Origin: Paenibacillus phyllosphaerae
Lineage (GTDB): Bacteria; Bacillota; Bacilli; Paenibacillales; Paenibacillaceae
DNA: 64,000 nt
Direction: 5' to 3'
Assembly: GCF_014192105.1 (NCBI RefSeq)
Contig: NZ_JACHXK010000019.1
Span: 1 to 64,000, forward strand
Each line of letters begins with the position of its first letter. The stretch's first letter is position 1. This document shows positions 51,429-61,149 of the stretch, one piece after another. The notes under the pieces are model-generated. The model saw only the letters and a list, made by a program, of their open reading frames with translations, made no database searches and was not told where the DNA came from. The position numbers and the translations under genes are program-made.

Positions 51429-52310
51429 TTGAAAAAAACGACGCTAAAGGACATCGCCCTTGAAGCCGGCGTATCGGTAGCGACCGTCAGCTATATTTTG
51501 AACAATGTGCAGAATCAGACGATACCGGAGGATACGCGCCGCAAAGTGCAGGAGACCGCCTCCCGGTTGAACTACGTCCCTAACCTGACAGCGAAATCGT
51601 TGGTTAAGGGCGAGACCAAGCTGATCGGCATCCTGATTAATCGCGGTCCCCGGATCGAACCGTGGCGTTCAATTCCTCAGGAGCGATTCGTCATGGAATT
51701 GGAAAGGCTCATGACAGCCGAAGGATATCACGTGATCGTCGTCTCCTTGGATGCGGCCGCTCCCAAACTGGATGTCGTGGTAGAACGCAAGCTGGACGGC
51801 GTCTTCTTGATCGATGTCCATGAGGAAGCGTTCTACTCAATCTCGAACCGCTTCAAGATGGGCGTACCGCTAGTCGTGATCGATAGTCTCATCGAGGACG
51901 ATCTGTTCCATAAGATCGTGCCGGATTTCGCGAATGCCCTACGGATTGCCGCTGAGCAACAGACCTCTGAAATCGCCTTGATTACCGAAAGATTCCATAA
52001 CCAGGCATTGAATGCGCTGCTCGAACAAACGCTGTCCCTTCCCAGCGGCGCTTATCATTGGATGGCGGACGAGGATCAGCTCAGACATTTTGTGGATGAA
52101 CAGACCCAACGTGGCAGGCATATCGTTGTCGTGAATGAAATTATCGGCTTGTATGCCGCCAAGCATACGGACCCGGCCAAACTCACCGTCATTTGCACCA
52201 GCGATCTGGCCTCCCTCCTGCCGCCCGATGTTCGGACGATCACATTTCGGAACAAGGCCGCGATCGCGTTTGATGTCATGATGAAACATATACGACGCCT
52301 GCCTTCCTAG
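51429..52310 (+). CDS. LacI-family transcriptional regulator
   Basis: 293 residues. N-terminal HTH and hinge: TTLKDIALEAGVSVATVSYILNN ... RLNYVPNLTAKSLVKGETKLIGI. A periplasmic-binding-like effector domain follows and is somewhat short. The TTG start is preceded by CGGAGGTG. The palindrome upstream and before the next gene is its likely operator, so it probably represses itself and the MFS transporter. Confidence 0.9.
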   Translation: MKKTTLKDIALEAGVSVATVSYILNNVQNQTIPEDTRRKVQETASRLNYVPNLTAKSLVKGETKLIGILINRGPRIEPWRSIPQERFVMELERLMTAEGYHVIVVSLDAAAPKLDVVVERKLDGVFLIDVHEEAFYSISNRFKMGVPLVVIDSLIEDDLFHKIVPDFANALRIAAEQQTSEIALITERFHNQALNALLEQTLSLPSGAYHWMADEDQLRHFVDEQTQRGRHIVVVNEIIGLYAAKHTDPAKLTVICTSDLASLLPPDVRTITFRNKAAIAFDVMMKHIRRLPS

Positions 52311-52364
52311 CATGCGTCTTCAACAATCCAGGTGCTGCCGGAACCATGAGGCAGCGCCGTTCAT

Positions 52365-52388
52365 TATAATAACTTAAACGTTTAAGTT
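52365..52388 (+). promoter_or_regulatory. -10 element and LacI-type operator of the MFS gene
   Basis: TATAAT (52365-52370) is directly followed by AACTTAAACGTTTAAGTT (52371-52388), an 18-bp perfect palindrome covering the transcription start, ideal for repression. Confidence 0.85.
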
Positions 52389-52401
52389 GAGGTGAATCAC
52401 C

Positions 52402-53661
52402 ATGTTTTTGGAAACTGCGGCCGATGAACAAACAACGGGACAGTCCGCTTCGAGACCTCTTTGGCGCAACCGCCCTTTCCTGTTCCTCTTCAGCGGTATG
52501 ACACTGTCCGTGTTCGGTAATTGCTTCCATAGCATAGCGCTCAATCTATGGGTGCTGCAGGCGACCGGAAGCGCGAAGCTGATGTCGGCCGTGACGCTGA
52601 CGCATATGCTTTCATCCTTGCTATTCGGTACGTTCGCCGGTACGATAGCGGACCGATTCGATCGCCGGAAGCTGATCCTGATGGCCGACACGCTCCGATG
52701 CCTGTTCGTGCTCGGGATTGCAGGCGCCATGGCATTCCTGCCTTCGCCGATGTTCGTTATTCTGATCCTAACCGCGCTATCCGCAGTCGTGGGACTTGTG
52801 CATGGGCCGTCCTTCCAAGCTTCCCTCACGGATCTTGTCGGGAGAGACCGCATTCAGCAAGCGGCCGGCGTCATGAACATTGCGGACAATGCAGCTCGCA
52901 TATCGGGTCTTGCGCTCGGCGGCATAATCGTCGCTGCCTTTGGCGGCATCACAGCCATCGTTACCGACGCGATCATGTTCGCTTGCTCTGTACTGTGCGT
53001 GGTTGCAGCCGGTAAGTTTCCTAAGCGCAAGCAAGCGGCAACCACGCCTAAATCGAGTTTCAAGGACGATTATACGGAAGGTTTTATGCTCCTGTGGCGC
53101 AATCCATTCGCCAAAGCCGTACTGTTCTTGACCACGATCACGCTCATGTTCTTCACCTCCACGCTGATGCTCATTCAAGTGATGGCGGTTCGTATTTGGG
53201 AAGCATCGCCGGTTCATTTCGGCCTGATCGAGGCGGCAATCCCGCTCGGATATGCGATCGGCGCGTCGATCATCCTTACCATCTCCCGCAAACAGCGGCA
53301 CCGGGGGAAGCTGATCTTGGGCAGCCTGATTCTGATGGGACCGTTCTATAGTCTAATCGCGGTGATGTCGGGAGCTCAGCTTGCAATTCCTTTTATCTTT
53401 CTAGTCGGCATCTTGTTCTCATTCTGCACGCTGCTCGTCAGCGTCATAATGCGCATCGAGGTCCCATCCGAGCTTCAAGGCCGTATGTTCGGCATGTTAG
53501 GATCGCTCAGCAGCGCGGCACCTCCTGTCGGGCTCGCCATATCTGCGGCATTAGCAGACCATTTCAGTCCCGATCTTGTTCTGTTTAGCTGCGGACTCCT
53601 TGTGTTCATTGCCGGCATAGCTGCCGCTATCATGTTCAAGCCGATTCGCCGCTATCATTGA
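52402..53661 (+). CDS. MFS transporter
   Basis: 419 residues, 12 helices, of the drug/macrolide-efflux-like group (RPFLFLFSGMTLSVFGNCFHSIALNLWVLQATGSAKLMS ... GTIADRFDRRKLILMADTLRC, the DRFDRRK loop 2-3 motif). The substrate is unknown. It follows the LacI gene and carries the same operator, so expression is probably induced by the regulator's ligand. Confidence 0.88.
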   Translation: MFLETAADEQTTGQSASRPLWRNRPFLFLFSGMTLSVFGNCFHSIALNLWVLQATGSAKLMSAVTLTHMLSSLLFGTFAGTIADRFDRRKLILMADTLRCLFVLGIAGAMAFLPSPMFVILILTALSAVVGLVHGPSFQASLTDLVGRDRIQQAAGVMNIADNAARISGLALGGIIVAAFGGITAIVTDAIMFACSVLCVVAAGKFPKRKQAATTPKSSFKDDYTEGFMLLWRNPFAKAVLFLTTITLMFFTSTLMLIQVMAVRIWEASPVHFGLIEAAIPLGYAIGASIILTISRKQRHRGKLILGSLILMGPFYSLIAVMSGAQLAIPFIFLVGILFSFCTLLVSVIMRIEVPSELQGRMFGMLGSLSSAAPPVGLAISAALADHFSPDLVLFSCGLLVFIAGIAAAIMFKPIRRYH

Positions 53662-53818
53662 TAGGAGGCCCGCTTCCTAACAGTTATAGACGTAACTATA
53701 TTTATGTAAACCATATTACGAGTTTACTTGAACCTTTCTCAAAATCAAAATAAAATGCGGCTTATCGCAATGCATCCTTTTCTCTCGTCCTTCCGTCCAC
53801 AAGTATCCGCAAACGCCA

Positions 53819-53847
53819 AGAAGCAGCTGTCACAAGCAGCTGCTTCT
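53819..53847. terminator. Terminator-like hairpin
   Basis: AGAAGCAGCTG and GCAGCTGCTTCT pair around a short loop between two converging genes. The rest of 53662-53876 shows nothing. Confidence 0.6.
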
Positions 53848-53876
53848 CTTCTGTCTCTACGGCTTCTTACCTGTCA

Positions 53877-54293
53877 TTAATAGTGACGATGCGAACGATT
53901 ATCGGAGATGCCTTGTACCAGGTTGCCGCAATTACCTTGCGATACGCAAATGTCAAACGTAATCTGCACGTCGCAGCAATTGCCGAATACGCAACGAATG
54001 CGTACGCAAGCCAACCGATTTTGGCTGAAGAAGCGGACCACTTCACAATCCGGGCCGAGCAAGTCTTCAACGCCGCGTTTGATTTTACAACGAATGGCGC
54101 GTACAAGTTGTGCCGCATTGTCCTCGTTTTGCAAGCGAGTGAAGAACCGCGACAGTTCAGCCCCCGCTTCTTGAACGCCAGCTACCGCATTGTCCGTCCG
54201 ATCACAAGTGCTGTTCGACGAAACGCGCGCTCTTTTTTTGCGATTGCGAATAGGGGTCATCGAGACATTGGCAATTTTGAGCTTCTGCTTCAT
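53877..54293 (-). CDS. Cysteine-containing hypothetical protein
   Basis: 138 residues, basic N-terminus (MKQKLKIANVSMTPIRNRKKRARVSS). The C-terminal part has CVRIRCVFGNCCDVQITFDICVSQGNCGNLVQGISDNRSHRHY. The Cys-rich beta-like tail recalls spore-coat or exosporium proteins but I do not recognise a family. GGGAGGG lies before the ATG. The overlapping plus-strand frame lacks these signals. Confidence 0.55.
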   Translation of the reverse strand: MKQKLKIANVSMTPIRNRKKRARVSSNSTCDRTDNAVAGVQEAGAELSRFFTRLQNEDNAAQLVRAIRCKIKRGVEDLLGPDCEVVRFFSQNRLACVRIRCVFGNCCDVQITFDICVSQGNCGNLVQGISDNRSHRHY

Positions 54294-54514
54294 TCCATTC
54301 CCTCCCTTACTGTTGGACTAATCCATTCTATGAAAGTTTGATAGAGTTGGAATGGACAAGTGCAGCGGGGCATAAACCCGAGCTTGAAGGAATGAAGCTA
54401 AACAAGAACATAAGCCATGCTCATAGAGACAAGAAGGCTTACATTTTCGTCATAATCCCCATTTACTTCCATATAGTGTAACGTCAATTTACTAACGCAA
54501 ATGGAGGTCATTTC

Positions 54515-55024
54515 ATGGAACGTGGTTTTTTCCCTGGCGGCGGGTTTGGCGGAGGTTTCGGGCGCCCTTTCTTTCGGCCATATCCCCATCCGTTTTATCC
54601 GAATCGTTTCTTGTACCCATTCTTCTTCTTTTCGCCCTTTTTCTTCCCTTTCTTCCGAGACGGCAAATCAGACGACATGATCTACGCGCAGCATACCTGT
54701 CAATCAGGCGAATCGCTTGGCTCGGTCAGTCACAAATATAACATCCCGCACACCATTCTCGAGGAAGCGAATCCTCATATTGCCAACCCGAATCAATTGC
54801 GGGCTGGAGAGATGGTGTATATCCCGCGTATCTCCAATATGATGTGCCAAAAATCATATTCAGAGGTCGCCAATCACGCTCAACCGCCGTCCATGCAGCA
54901 GCCCGGTATGCAACAGCCTGGTATGCAAGGTCAAATGCCAAGTCAAATGCCAGGACAAATGCCAGGACAAATGCCAGGACAAATGCCAGGACAAATGCCA
55001 GGACAAATGCCAGGACAACAGTAG
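54515..55024 (+). CDS. LysM-domain protein with Pro/Phe-rich head and MPGQ repeats
   Basis: 169 residues in three parts: a Gly/Phe/Pro-rich head (FFPGGGFGGGFGRPFFRPYP ... FFFFSPFFFPFF), one LysM domain (HTCQSGESLGSVSHKYNIPHTILEEANPHIANPNQLRAGEMVYIP) and a tail of PGMQ and MPGQ repeats. LysM binds peptidoglycan or spore cortex; SafA-like spore coat proteins share this style. TGGAGG precedes the ATG. Confidence 0.8.
   Translation: MERGFFPGGGFGGGFGRPFFRPYPHPFYPNRFLYPFFFFSPFFFPFFRDGKSDDMIYAQHTCQSGESLGSVSHKYNIPHTILEEANPHIANPNQLRAGEMVYIPRISNMMCQKSYSEVANHAQPPSMQQPGMQQPGMQGQMPSQMPGQMPGQMPGQMPGQMPGQMPGQQ
54932..55020 (+). repeat. 12-bp tandem repeat encoding MPGQ
   Basis: About seven copies of CAAATGCCAGGA (the first varies as CAAATGCCAAGT), all in frame, so copy number can change by slippage without breaking the protein. 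Confidence 0.9.
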
Positions 55025-55060
55025 TTGGGCCGACCCGTTACCGTACTCACTCACGAAAAA

Positions 55061-55090
55061 GAAGCTGCCGGAACGATTGCCGGCAGCTTC
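55061..55090. terminator. Bidirectional terminator
   Basis: GAAGCTGCCGG and CCGGCAGCTTC form a perfect 11-bp stem; A-rich on the left, giving a U-tract for the minus-strand gene. Confidence 0.85.
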
Positions 55091-55112
55091 ATTGTGGTTC
55101 GAATCGATTTCC

Positions 55113-55916
55113 TTATCGATGCTGTTCCATCCAAGTAACGGCATAATCAACAAGCGCGCGCATCGGCATAAGCTTCACCGTCGCCTCTCCGATCCTACCC
55201 TGTTTCACAAGACCCGTTGCTTGTTCGAACGCTTCGCCCACTTGATTGAAATCATCCGACGAGATTTCGACGTCGTCGAACGTTACCCATTGCCTGCACC
55301 CGTCTTCGACAACCGGCGCTCCATTGACAATAGTAGCCTTGGAGCCGTAATTCGCCCGGTATTCGGCCAAATGAATCGACGTGTTCTTGTCATAGCCTAC
55401 GCCTAGCAGCAGAACCATCGCGTTACTGTCATAAAGTTTCGCGAGCGGCGAGCCTTCGCCTAGCCCATAGGCAAGCTCATGGTGTGCGGTCAACGAACTA
55501 GCCTTCGGTCCGCGCGCGCAAAAGGATACTTGCGGATGATTGCTCCTATATGTGCCTTCCTGAGCGCGGAAGCACTCGACGACAGCGCCCATTCCGAAGG
55601 TTGGCGTGAGATCCGCCTGGAAGGGAGGCATCTCTTCGCGGATCGCCTGCCACCAACTCTCTGGTACCGGGGGATTGCACCACCTTGATGGTTCGGACAA
55701 ATCGCCGCTCTGAGCGGGCATGACGAGCGTTCCTTCCTTGCCAAGCGCTTCTTCCAGTGCCAGAACGATCGCTGCCGGTCCCCCGATAATCCAATGGCCG
55801 AGCGACTTCACCGACGAGTGAACGATCAGCGTCATTCCGTGCTCGACGCCTACCGCCCGAAGTCCATCCGCAATCGCGGACGCTGACAATGGCCATGCTG
55901 CCGTATTGATCGTCAT
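55113..55916 (-). CDS. AAC(3)-family N-acetyltransferase
   Basis: 267 residues of the antibiotic/aminoglycoside 3-N-acetyltransferase fold: LIVHSSVKSLGHWIIGGPAAIVLALEEALGKEGTLVMPAQSGDL, RSNHPQVSFCARG and the active-site stretch LLLGVGYDKNTSIHLAEYRA. It uses acetyl-CoA. Chromosomal YokD/FrbF-like members often act on other amines, so a resistance role is not certain. The ATG at 55916 has AGGTGATC upstream; an ATG six codons earlier lacks one. Confidence 0.85.
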   Translation of the reverse strand: MTINTAAWPLSASAIADGLRAVGVEHGMTLIVHSSVKSLGHWIIGGPAAIVLALEEALGKEGTLVMPAQSGDLSEPSRWCNPPVPESWWQAIREEMPPFQADLTPTFGMGAVVECFRAQEGTYRSNHPQVSFCARGPKASSLTAHHELAYGLGEGSPLAKLYDSNAMVLLLGVGYDKNTSIHLAEYRANYGSKATIVNGAPVVEDGCRQWVTFDDVEISSDDFNQVGEAFEQATGLVKQGRIGEATVKLMPMRALVDYAVTWMEQHR

Positions 55917-56006
55917 CTTGATCACCTGTTTCATATGCGTATATGTACGACTATTACCTTATATCGATGATCGAGAGGCCGTCAACTTTTCCGTCATGTG
56001 CCGCGC

Positions 56007-56954
56007 CTATCTGGCCAGGTGCGATCGCTTGAACCCATAATCCAGCAGTTTCGCGGCATCCAGCCATACGCCTTCGGATGAAGACTTCAGGACGATAGCA
56101 ATATAGCCGGTTCCGCTGCGTTTGGCCGAAGCAACCAGACAATAGCCCGCTTCGCTCGTATAACCGGTCTTCATCCCATTCGCGCCGTCAAAATAATACC
56201 CGCTTCCCGGTTGGAGCAGCTTATTGCGATTTACGAACGTTTGTTCTACCCCCGAGTCCGAGGCCATATATTCGCTTTCGCCGACGAGCTGGCAGAGCAG
56301 CAGATTCTGCCGCGCCTTGCGGGCGATCAAGGCCAGATCGGACGCCGTCGTATAATGATTCGGGTCATGAAGGCCATGCGGATTGACAAAATGCGATTCC
56401 GTCGCGCCAAGCGCTTTGGCCCGCTCATTCATCAGCTGAGCGAACACCTCGATGCTTTCCTCCGGCGTTAGCCCCCGGCCTTCTTCCTGCTGGGCGATAT
56501 AACGGGCAACCGTGCGCGCCGCATCATTGCCCGAAGGCAAGAGCATCGCCGCGATCAGATCGCGCAGCTGGAGCTTGTCCCCTTCCTGCAAACCTGCGCT
56601 GCTCTCGCCGGCCGTCCGCAGTCGCGCTTCTTCTCCGACAGTAATCCACGCGTCCGGATCGGCTTGCTCGAGCGCGATAAGCGCCGTCAATAGCTTAGTC
56701 GTGCTGGCAGGATAGAGCCGTTCGTGCTCATTCTTGCCGTATAGCACTTCGCCGGTCTGTTCATTCATCAATACCGCGGCTTCGCCCTCTAGCGAACCGA
56801 TCGACGAACTGCTGATGCCGACCGCGTCCGTTAGCTTGGCAATCACTTGCGGCGCTTGCGCCTGTATCGTATCCCATCTGGACATCATGCCGAATGCGAG
56901 CGCGCCGCAGACAGCAAGCAGAATGGGCTTTTTCCATTGTAGGGATGTAGCCAT
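56007..56954 (-). CDS. D-alanyl-D-alanine carboxypeptidase (DacF-type)
   Basis: 315 residues, low-molecular-weight penicillin-binding protein. An N-terminal membrane anchor or signal (PILLAVCGALAFGMM) precedes the catalytic motifs SxxK in PASTTKLLTAL, SxN in LPSGNDAA and KTG in GMKTGYTSEAGYC. It trims pentapeptides in the cell wall. It lies downstream of the two-component genes, in the same orientation, after a terminator. Confidence 0.92.
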   Translation of the reverse strand: MATSLQWKKPILLAVCGALAFGMMSRWDTIQAQAPQVIAKLTDAVGISSSSIGSLEGEAAVLMNEQTGEVLYGKNEHERLYPASTTKLLTALIALEQADPDAWITVGEEARLRTAGESSAGLQEGDKLQLRDLIAAMLLPSGNDAARTVARYIAQQEEGRGLTPEESIEVFAQLMNERAKALGATESHFVNPHGLHDPNHYTTASDLALIARKARQNLLLCQLVGESEYMASDSGVEQTFVNRNKLLQPGSGYYFDGANGMKTGYTSEAGYCLVASAKRSGTGYIAIVLKSSSEGVWLDAAKLLDYGFKRSHLAR

Positions 56955-57064
56955 CGTAACACCTTCCTAATCGTTTACGGTTCATATCTTCATTATGACG
57001 GACAGCCTTTAATGATCGGATACGAAAAGGTAACGAAAAGATTACGATTCTGCTAACAAAAAAT

Positions 57065-57096
57065 AACGAGCCTGCAGTCTCACCAGCAAGCTCGTT
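57065..57096 (-). terminator. Terminator after the sensor kinase gene
   Basis: AACGAGC and GCTCGTT pair, and on the minus strand a T-rich ATTTTTTG follows. Confidence 0.75.
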
Positions 57097-57122
57097 CCTA
57101 AGTACGCTTATTATAGCGTTCG

Positions 57123-58217
57123 TCATCCGTGGTAGAGGCCCAGACGGACCGTGAATACGGTCTGCTCCGGACTGCTCGAAGCCGATATGGTGCCGTTATG
57201 CACCTCAACGATTTGCTTGGCGATCGCAAGGCCGAGTCCGGATCCGCCCGTGTCTATCGCCCGTGACTTCTCGACCCGATAGAATCGCTCGAAAATATGC
57301 GGCAGCGCCGACTGCGGGATAGGTTCGCCGTAGTTCACGATATCGATGACGACTTGTCCATTGTCCAACCGCCCGTTAATGTCCAGATATCGTCCGTCGC
57401 GACCGTATTTGATCGCGTTCGTCACCAAATTCTCGAATACCCGGTGCAGCTTGTTGCCGTCGGCGTATACCGGAAGCGCAGATTCCGCGAACGACATGCG
57501 AAGCTCGATATCCGCTTTCTTCATCTCCAGGCGGAACAGTTCGGACATCTGGTACAGCATCTCGACCACGTTGATCTTCGCCCGGGTCAGCTTCATCTCA
57601 TTGTTCCGAAGGCGCGTGTACTCGAACAGATCCTGGATGAGCTGCTTCATCCGTTCCGATTCTTCATAGGCGAGCGAAATATAATAACGGAGCTCCACCT
57701 CATCGCGGTAACGGTCCTGCTCAATCAGGCCCAGATACCCGGTAATCGAGGTAAGCGGGGTTCGCAGATCGTGCGAGACGCTCGTAATGAGCTCATTCTT
57801 CGTCTGCTCCGCTCGGCGCTCCTCGGCGAGGGACGTATTGAGCTGCTCGACGAACCGGTTAATGTTCGCGGCCATTCGGCCCCATTCCTCGATCTGCTGC
57901 ACCGGGATTTTGTGATTGAAGTCGCCGCTTGCCAGCCGCTGCACATGCTCGGCCATCTCGTTCCAATACCGTTCCTGCCGCAGCCGGCGGTCCCGCTTCA
58001 CGAAGTAGGGAAGCAGCAGCAAGAAGACCGGAATCATGCTGATCCCGTACATCAGCGGGTAGCCGATGTGATAATTAATCCACGTGAAGATACGCTCGAA
58101 GCTGAGTTCGGCGACGGAAGAGTAGTACAGGAACCGACCGATGAGCACGAAGGCGAACAGCATCAGGATCGTACTGACGATACTCCAGAATAACGGGACG
58201 ATCCACCTAAAGCTCAA
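57123..58217 (-). CDS. Sensor histidine kinase (VanS-like)
   Basis: 364 residues: two membrane helices (about 10-30 and 50-70), HAMP-like linker, HisKA with SVSHDLRTPLTSITGYLG, then HATPase boxes VFENLVTNAIKYG and GGSGLGLAIAKQIVEVHNG. It resembles VanS/envelope-stress kinases. The TTG start overlaps the response regulator gene by 11 bases, so translation is coupled. Confidence 0.9.
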   Translation of the reverse strand: MSFRWIVPLFWSIVSTILMLFAFVLIGRFLYYSSVAELSFERIFTWINYHIGYPLMYGISMIPVFLLLLPYFVKRDRRLRQERYWNEMAEHVQRLASGDFNHKIPVQQIEEWGRMAANINRFVEQLNTSLAEERRAEQTKNELITSVSHDLRTPLTSITGYLGLIEQDRYRDEVELRYYISLAYEESERMKQLIQDLFEYTRLRNNEMKLTRAKINVVEMLYQMSELFRLEMKKADIELRMSFAESALPVYADGNKLHRVFENLVTNAIKYGRDGRYLDINGRLDNGQVVIDIVNYGEPIPQSALPHIFERFYRVEKSRAIDTGGSGLGLAIAKQIVEVHNGTISASSSPEQTVFTVRLGLYHG

Positions 58218-58920
58218 TTTTGTAGCCGACCCCCCATACGGTATGAATCAGCTTCTCGCCGTCCATCTCCTTCACGAGCTTCTCCCGCAGACGGCTCATA
58301 TGCACCGTAACGGAATTGTTTGATTCGTAATACTTTTCCTTCCAGATCATTTCGAAAATATCTTCCGAGCTGAACACCCGCCCCGTATGGCTCGCAAGCA
58401 AATACAAAATGCCGAATTCGATCGGCGTCAGCTTGATCGCCCGCCCGTCGAACTGCACCGAATGGGTCTGCTTATTGATCTCCAGCGACTGGATCCGGAT
58501 GATGTGCTCCTCTTGGGCGGGCCCCGAAGGTTGCCCGGGCTGAGCAAGGCTAGTATAGCCGGAACGCCGCAGTAGCGACTTGACGCGCGCGATCAGCTCC
58601 AGCGGATTGAACGGCTTGACCAGATAGTCGTCCGCTCCGGTCATGAGCCCCGTGATTTTGTCCATATCGCCGTCCTTGGCGCTAATCATGAGGATCGGCG
58701 TCGTACGGCTCTCCCGAATCTTGAGACAGACGCTTAATCCGTCCATGCCGGGCATCATAATATCGAGAATGACGAGGTCAACATGCGCCTCGTCCATCTT
58801 GCTAAGCGCCTCCAGCCCATCGTTTGCTTTGCTGACGGCAAATCCTTCGTTCGTCAAATAAATTTCGATCAACTGGGCGATCTTCGGATCGTCGTCCACG
58901 ATGAGTATATGTCGATTCAT
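58207..58920 (-). CDS. OmpR-family response regulator (VanR-like)
   Basis: 237 residues: receiver domain with acidic pocket VDDDP and phospho-Asp in LVILDIMMPGMDG, Lys in YLVKPFNPLEL, a Pro/Gln-rich linker (SLAQPGQPSGPAQEE), and a winged helix (LTPIEFGILYLLASHTGRVFSSEDIFEMIW ... VHMSRLREKL). AAGGGG precedes the ATG. Partner of the following kinase; the adjacent carboxypeptidase is a plausible target. Confidence 0.92.
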   Translation of the reverse strand: MNRHILIVDDDPKIAQLIEIYLTNEGFAVSKANDGLEALSKMDEAHVDLVILDIMMPGMDGLSVCLKIRESRTTPILMISAKDGDMDKITGLMTGADDYLVKPFNPLELIARVKSLLRRSGYTSLAQPGQPSGPAQEEHIIRIQSLEINKQTHSVQFDGRAIKLTPIEFGILYLLASHTGRVFSSEDIFEMIWKEKYYESNNSVTVHMSRLREKLVKEMDGEKLIHTVWGVGYKIEL

Positions 58921-58989
58921 GCCTGTTACCCCTTTCCAACCGTTAAGACGAGCCTGATGGTGAAATAGTTTATTCTAGTATGGCAAAAA

Positions 58990-59022
58990 ACAGGCGAGGA
59001 AGAAGGTTCCTTCCCCGCCTGT
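58990..59022 (-). terminator. Terminator of the ABC exporter gene
   Basis: CAGGCGAGGAAG pairs with CTTCCCCGCCTG, and on the minus strand TTTTTT follows. Confidence 0.85.
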
Positions 59023-59033
59023 CTATTATAACG

Positions 59034-60905
59034 CTATGGTGCAGATACGCCAGCCGCTGCCCCTGCATCAGCCTGTGCGCCATCTCGCAAGCTGTCTTCG
59101 CCAAGGAAAGCCCCAGGCTCCTGCAAGCGAAGTTGCTGGGTGGCGAACTCGCGGTACAGCTTGTGCGTCTGCAGCAGCTCTTCATGCGTGCCTGCGCCGG
59201 TAAGGACGCCTTTCTCGACGAATAAGATCTGGTCGGCATCGACGACCGTAGAGAGACGGTGCGCGATAACGAGCGTCGTGCGTCCTTGCATCAAGTTCTG
59301 CAGCGCCTGCTGGACGACGACTTCGGATTTACTATCCAGGCTCGAGGTCGCTTCATCGAGCATCAGGATCCGCGGATTGCGCAGCAGAGCTCTTGCGATC
59401 GCGATGCGTTGACGCTGCCCGCCGGATAATTTGATGCCGCGTTCGCCGACTTCCGTGAGATAACCATTGGGCAGCTCGCGGATGAAGATATCCGCATAGG
59501 CCATCTCGGCGGCGCGCCGCAGTTCTTCATCCGTCACTTCGCGGCTCATGCCGTAACAGATGTTATCGCGGATCGTGCCTGCGATCAGCGGGCTTTCCTG
59601 CGAGACATAGCCGAACTGGCTGCGCCAGGAGTGAAGCGAGTAATCTTGAATGTCCCGGTTCCCGAGCGTAATCTGGCCGGACGTCGGCGTATAGAACCGT
59701 TCGAACAGTGAGAACAAAGTTGTCTTCCCGCTTCCGCTAGGGCCGACGACAGCCGTAACCGTACCGGGTTCGACCCGGAAGCTCAGTTGTTTCAGAATCG
59801 GTTCGCCGCTCGGATAGGCGAAGCTTAAGTTATGCGCGGCAAGCGGCAGCTGCGCTTGTTCGACCTCGACTCCGCCTGCTTGCGGCTCTTCCTTCTCGTC
59901 GAGAATATCGATAATCCGCTCGGTAGCGCCGATCGCTTTTTGGAATTGGGTGAAGAAAGTCGTAATCTGACCCATCGGCATGACGATTTGAATGAGATAC
60001 AAGATGAAGGCGACCAATTCGCCGGCCGTTAATGCACCGGAAGATACGCGCATCCCGCCGTAACCGACGATGACGACGAGCAGCAGCATCATAACGAGGA
60101 ACATCAGCGGCGCGATCATCGCTTGCACCTTCGCTTCCTTCAGGCCGAACCGGAACAGGCTGTTGATCGCTTGCTTGCCGCTGTCGTATTCGCGCGATTC
60201 CGCATTCGACGCTTTCACCAGACGAATCTCCGAGAGCACTTGCGTGAGCAACGTCGTGAAGGAGGCCGTCTCTTCCTGCAGCCCTTTGGAGATATGGAAC
60301 ATCTGTCTGCCCAGAGGCACGAGGAACAGCGCCGCGAGCGGGATGACGCCCAGCATAACGGCCGTCATCTGCCAATCGAGGTAGAGCAGCACGACGACAG
60401 AACCGATGACGGCGATAATGCCGGTGAAGAAGTTCGTCATATGCTCGGCGATGAGCGACTTGACGACGCCGGTATCGTTGGTCAGGCGGCTGATCGTCTC
60501 GCCGGTCCGATGCTTATCATAATACGGGATCGGCAGATCGAGCAGCTTGCGCCATAGCCGATCTCTCAGCTTCGCGACGACCTGTTGGCCGATCCGGTTC
60601 AGCAGATAGATCGACAGGCCGCTGGCGACGGTCTGAATAATGAACGTGGCCGCGATCAGGGCGATCTGGCCGAAGCTCAAGCTATCGAGCGAGAAGCCGT
60701 CTACCAGATTTTTCGTGAACAAGGGGATGATGAGTCCGACGCCGGTTGAGGCGATGCTCATGATGAGGGCCGTGATCAGCATCGGTATCGGCGGGTTCGT
60801 CTGGCGGATGAGCGCCAGGAAGGAGCGCCAATTGCCTTTTGGGGCAGCGGGTATAACACTTGGTTCTGTGCCTTGAATAGATGTAGGTTGAGGTGTCGTA
60901 GACAT
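59034..60905 (-). CDS. ABC exporter, fused membrane and ATPase domains
   Basis: 623 residues, BmrA/MsbA-type half transporter. Six helices (about 45-330), then an ATPase with Walker [21 protein letters not shown], signature [16 protein letters not shown], Walker [13 protein letters not shown] and switch [10 protein letters not shown]. It works as a homodimer, probably exporting drugs or lipids. AAAGGAACG precedes the ATG at 60905; 28 extra upstream codons lack support. Confidence 0.92.
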   Translation of the reverse strand: MSTTPQPTSIQGTEPSVIPAAPKGNWRSFLALIRQTNPPIPMLITALIMSIASTGVGLIIPLFTKNLVDGFSLDSLSFGQIALIAATFIIQTVASGLSIYLLNRIGQQVVAKLRDRLWRKLLDLPIPYYDKHRTGETISRLTNDTGVVKSLIAEHMTNFFTGIIAVIGSVVVLLYLDWQMTAVMLGVIPLAALFLVPLGRQMFHISKGLQEETASFTTLLTQVLSEIRLVKASNAESREYDSGKQAINSLFRFGLKEAKVQAMIAPLMFLVMMLLLVVIVGYGGMRVSSGALTAGELVAFILYLIQIVMPMGQITTFFTQFQKAIGATERIIDILDEKEEPQAGGVEVEQAQLPLAAHNLSFAYPSGEPILKQLSFRVEPGTVTAVVGPSGSGKTTLFSLFERFYTPTSGQITLGNRDIQDYSLHSWRSQFGYVSQESPLIAGTIRDNICYGMSREVTDEELRRAAEMAYADIFIRELPNGYLTEVGERGIKLSGGQRQRIAIARALLRNPRILMLDEATSSLDSKSEVVVQQALQNLMQGRTTLVIAHRLSTVVDADQILFVEKGVLTGAGTHEELLQTHKLYREFATQQLRLQEPGAFLGEDSLRDGAQADAGAAAGVSAP

Positions 60906-61021
60906 CGGTTCGTTCCTTTCTATAGGGGGTGGCGAATGACCGGCTTCATGGAAGACAGGACACAGCATACCGCGGGTTAATGAACCCAATATGAACTAAA
61001 AAAAATGCTGAACAAGAGAAA

Positions 61022-61101
61022 AAGACTGCCCGCGAGTCCAATGGCGCTGCCTTGCGCGCAATCAGGTTCAGCTTGACAGTCTTCCTCTGTAATGTCAATA
61101 T
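61022..61101 (+). promoter_or_regulatory. Promoter with an upstream inverted repeat
   Basis: TTGACA (61073-61078), 17 bases and CAATAT (61096-61101). AAGACTG (61022-61028) and CAGTCTT (61077-61083) could pair across the region, overlapping the -35. Confidence 0.5.
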
Positions 61102-61149
61102 ATGGTCACCGTACGTATGGTCTTGATTCCCGACAAGGAGCTGATCTTC

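Noticed and set aside
53883-54341. Plus-strand open frame of 152 codons opposite the Cys-containing gene.
   Set aside because: No ribosome-binding site, while the minus-strand frame has GGGAGGG at the correct distance and a sensible composition.
54402-54420. ACAAGAACATAAG resembles part of the Tn7-end repeat in inverse orientation.
   Set aside because: Single 11-base match, 10 kb away in backbone, not tandem and with no TGT terminus.
57297-58193. Long plus-strand open frame of 298 codons.
   Set aside because: It is the mirror of the sensor kinase, which has complete HisKA and HATPase motifs; the plus frame shows His/Arg-rich low-quality sequence.
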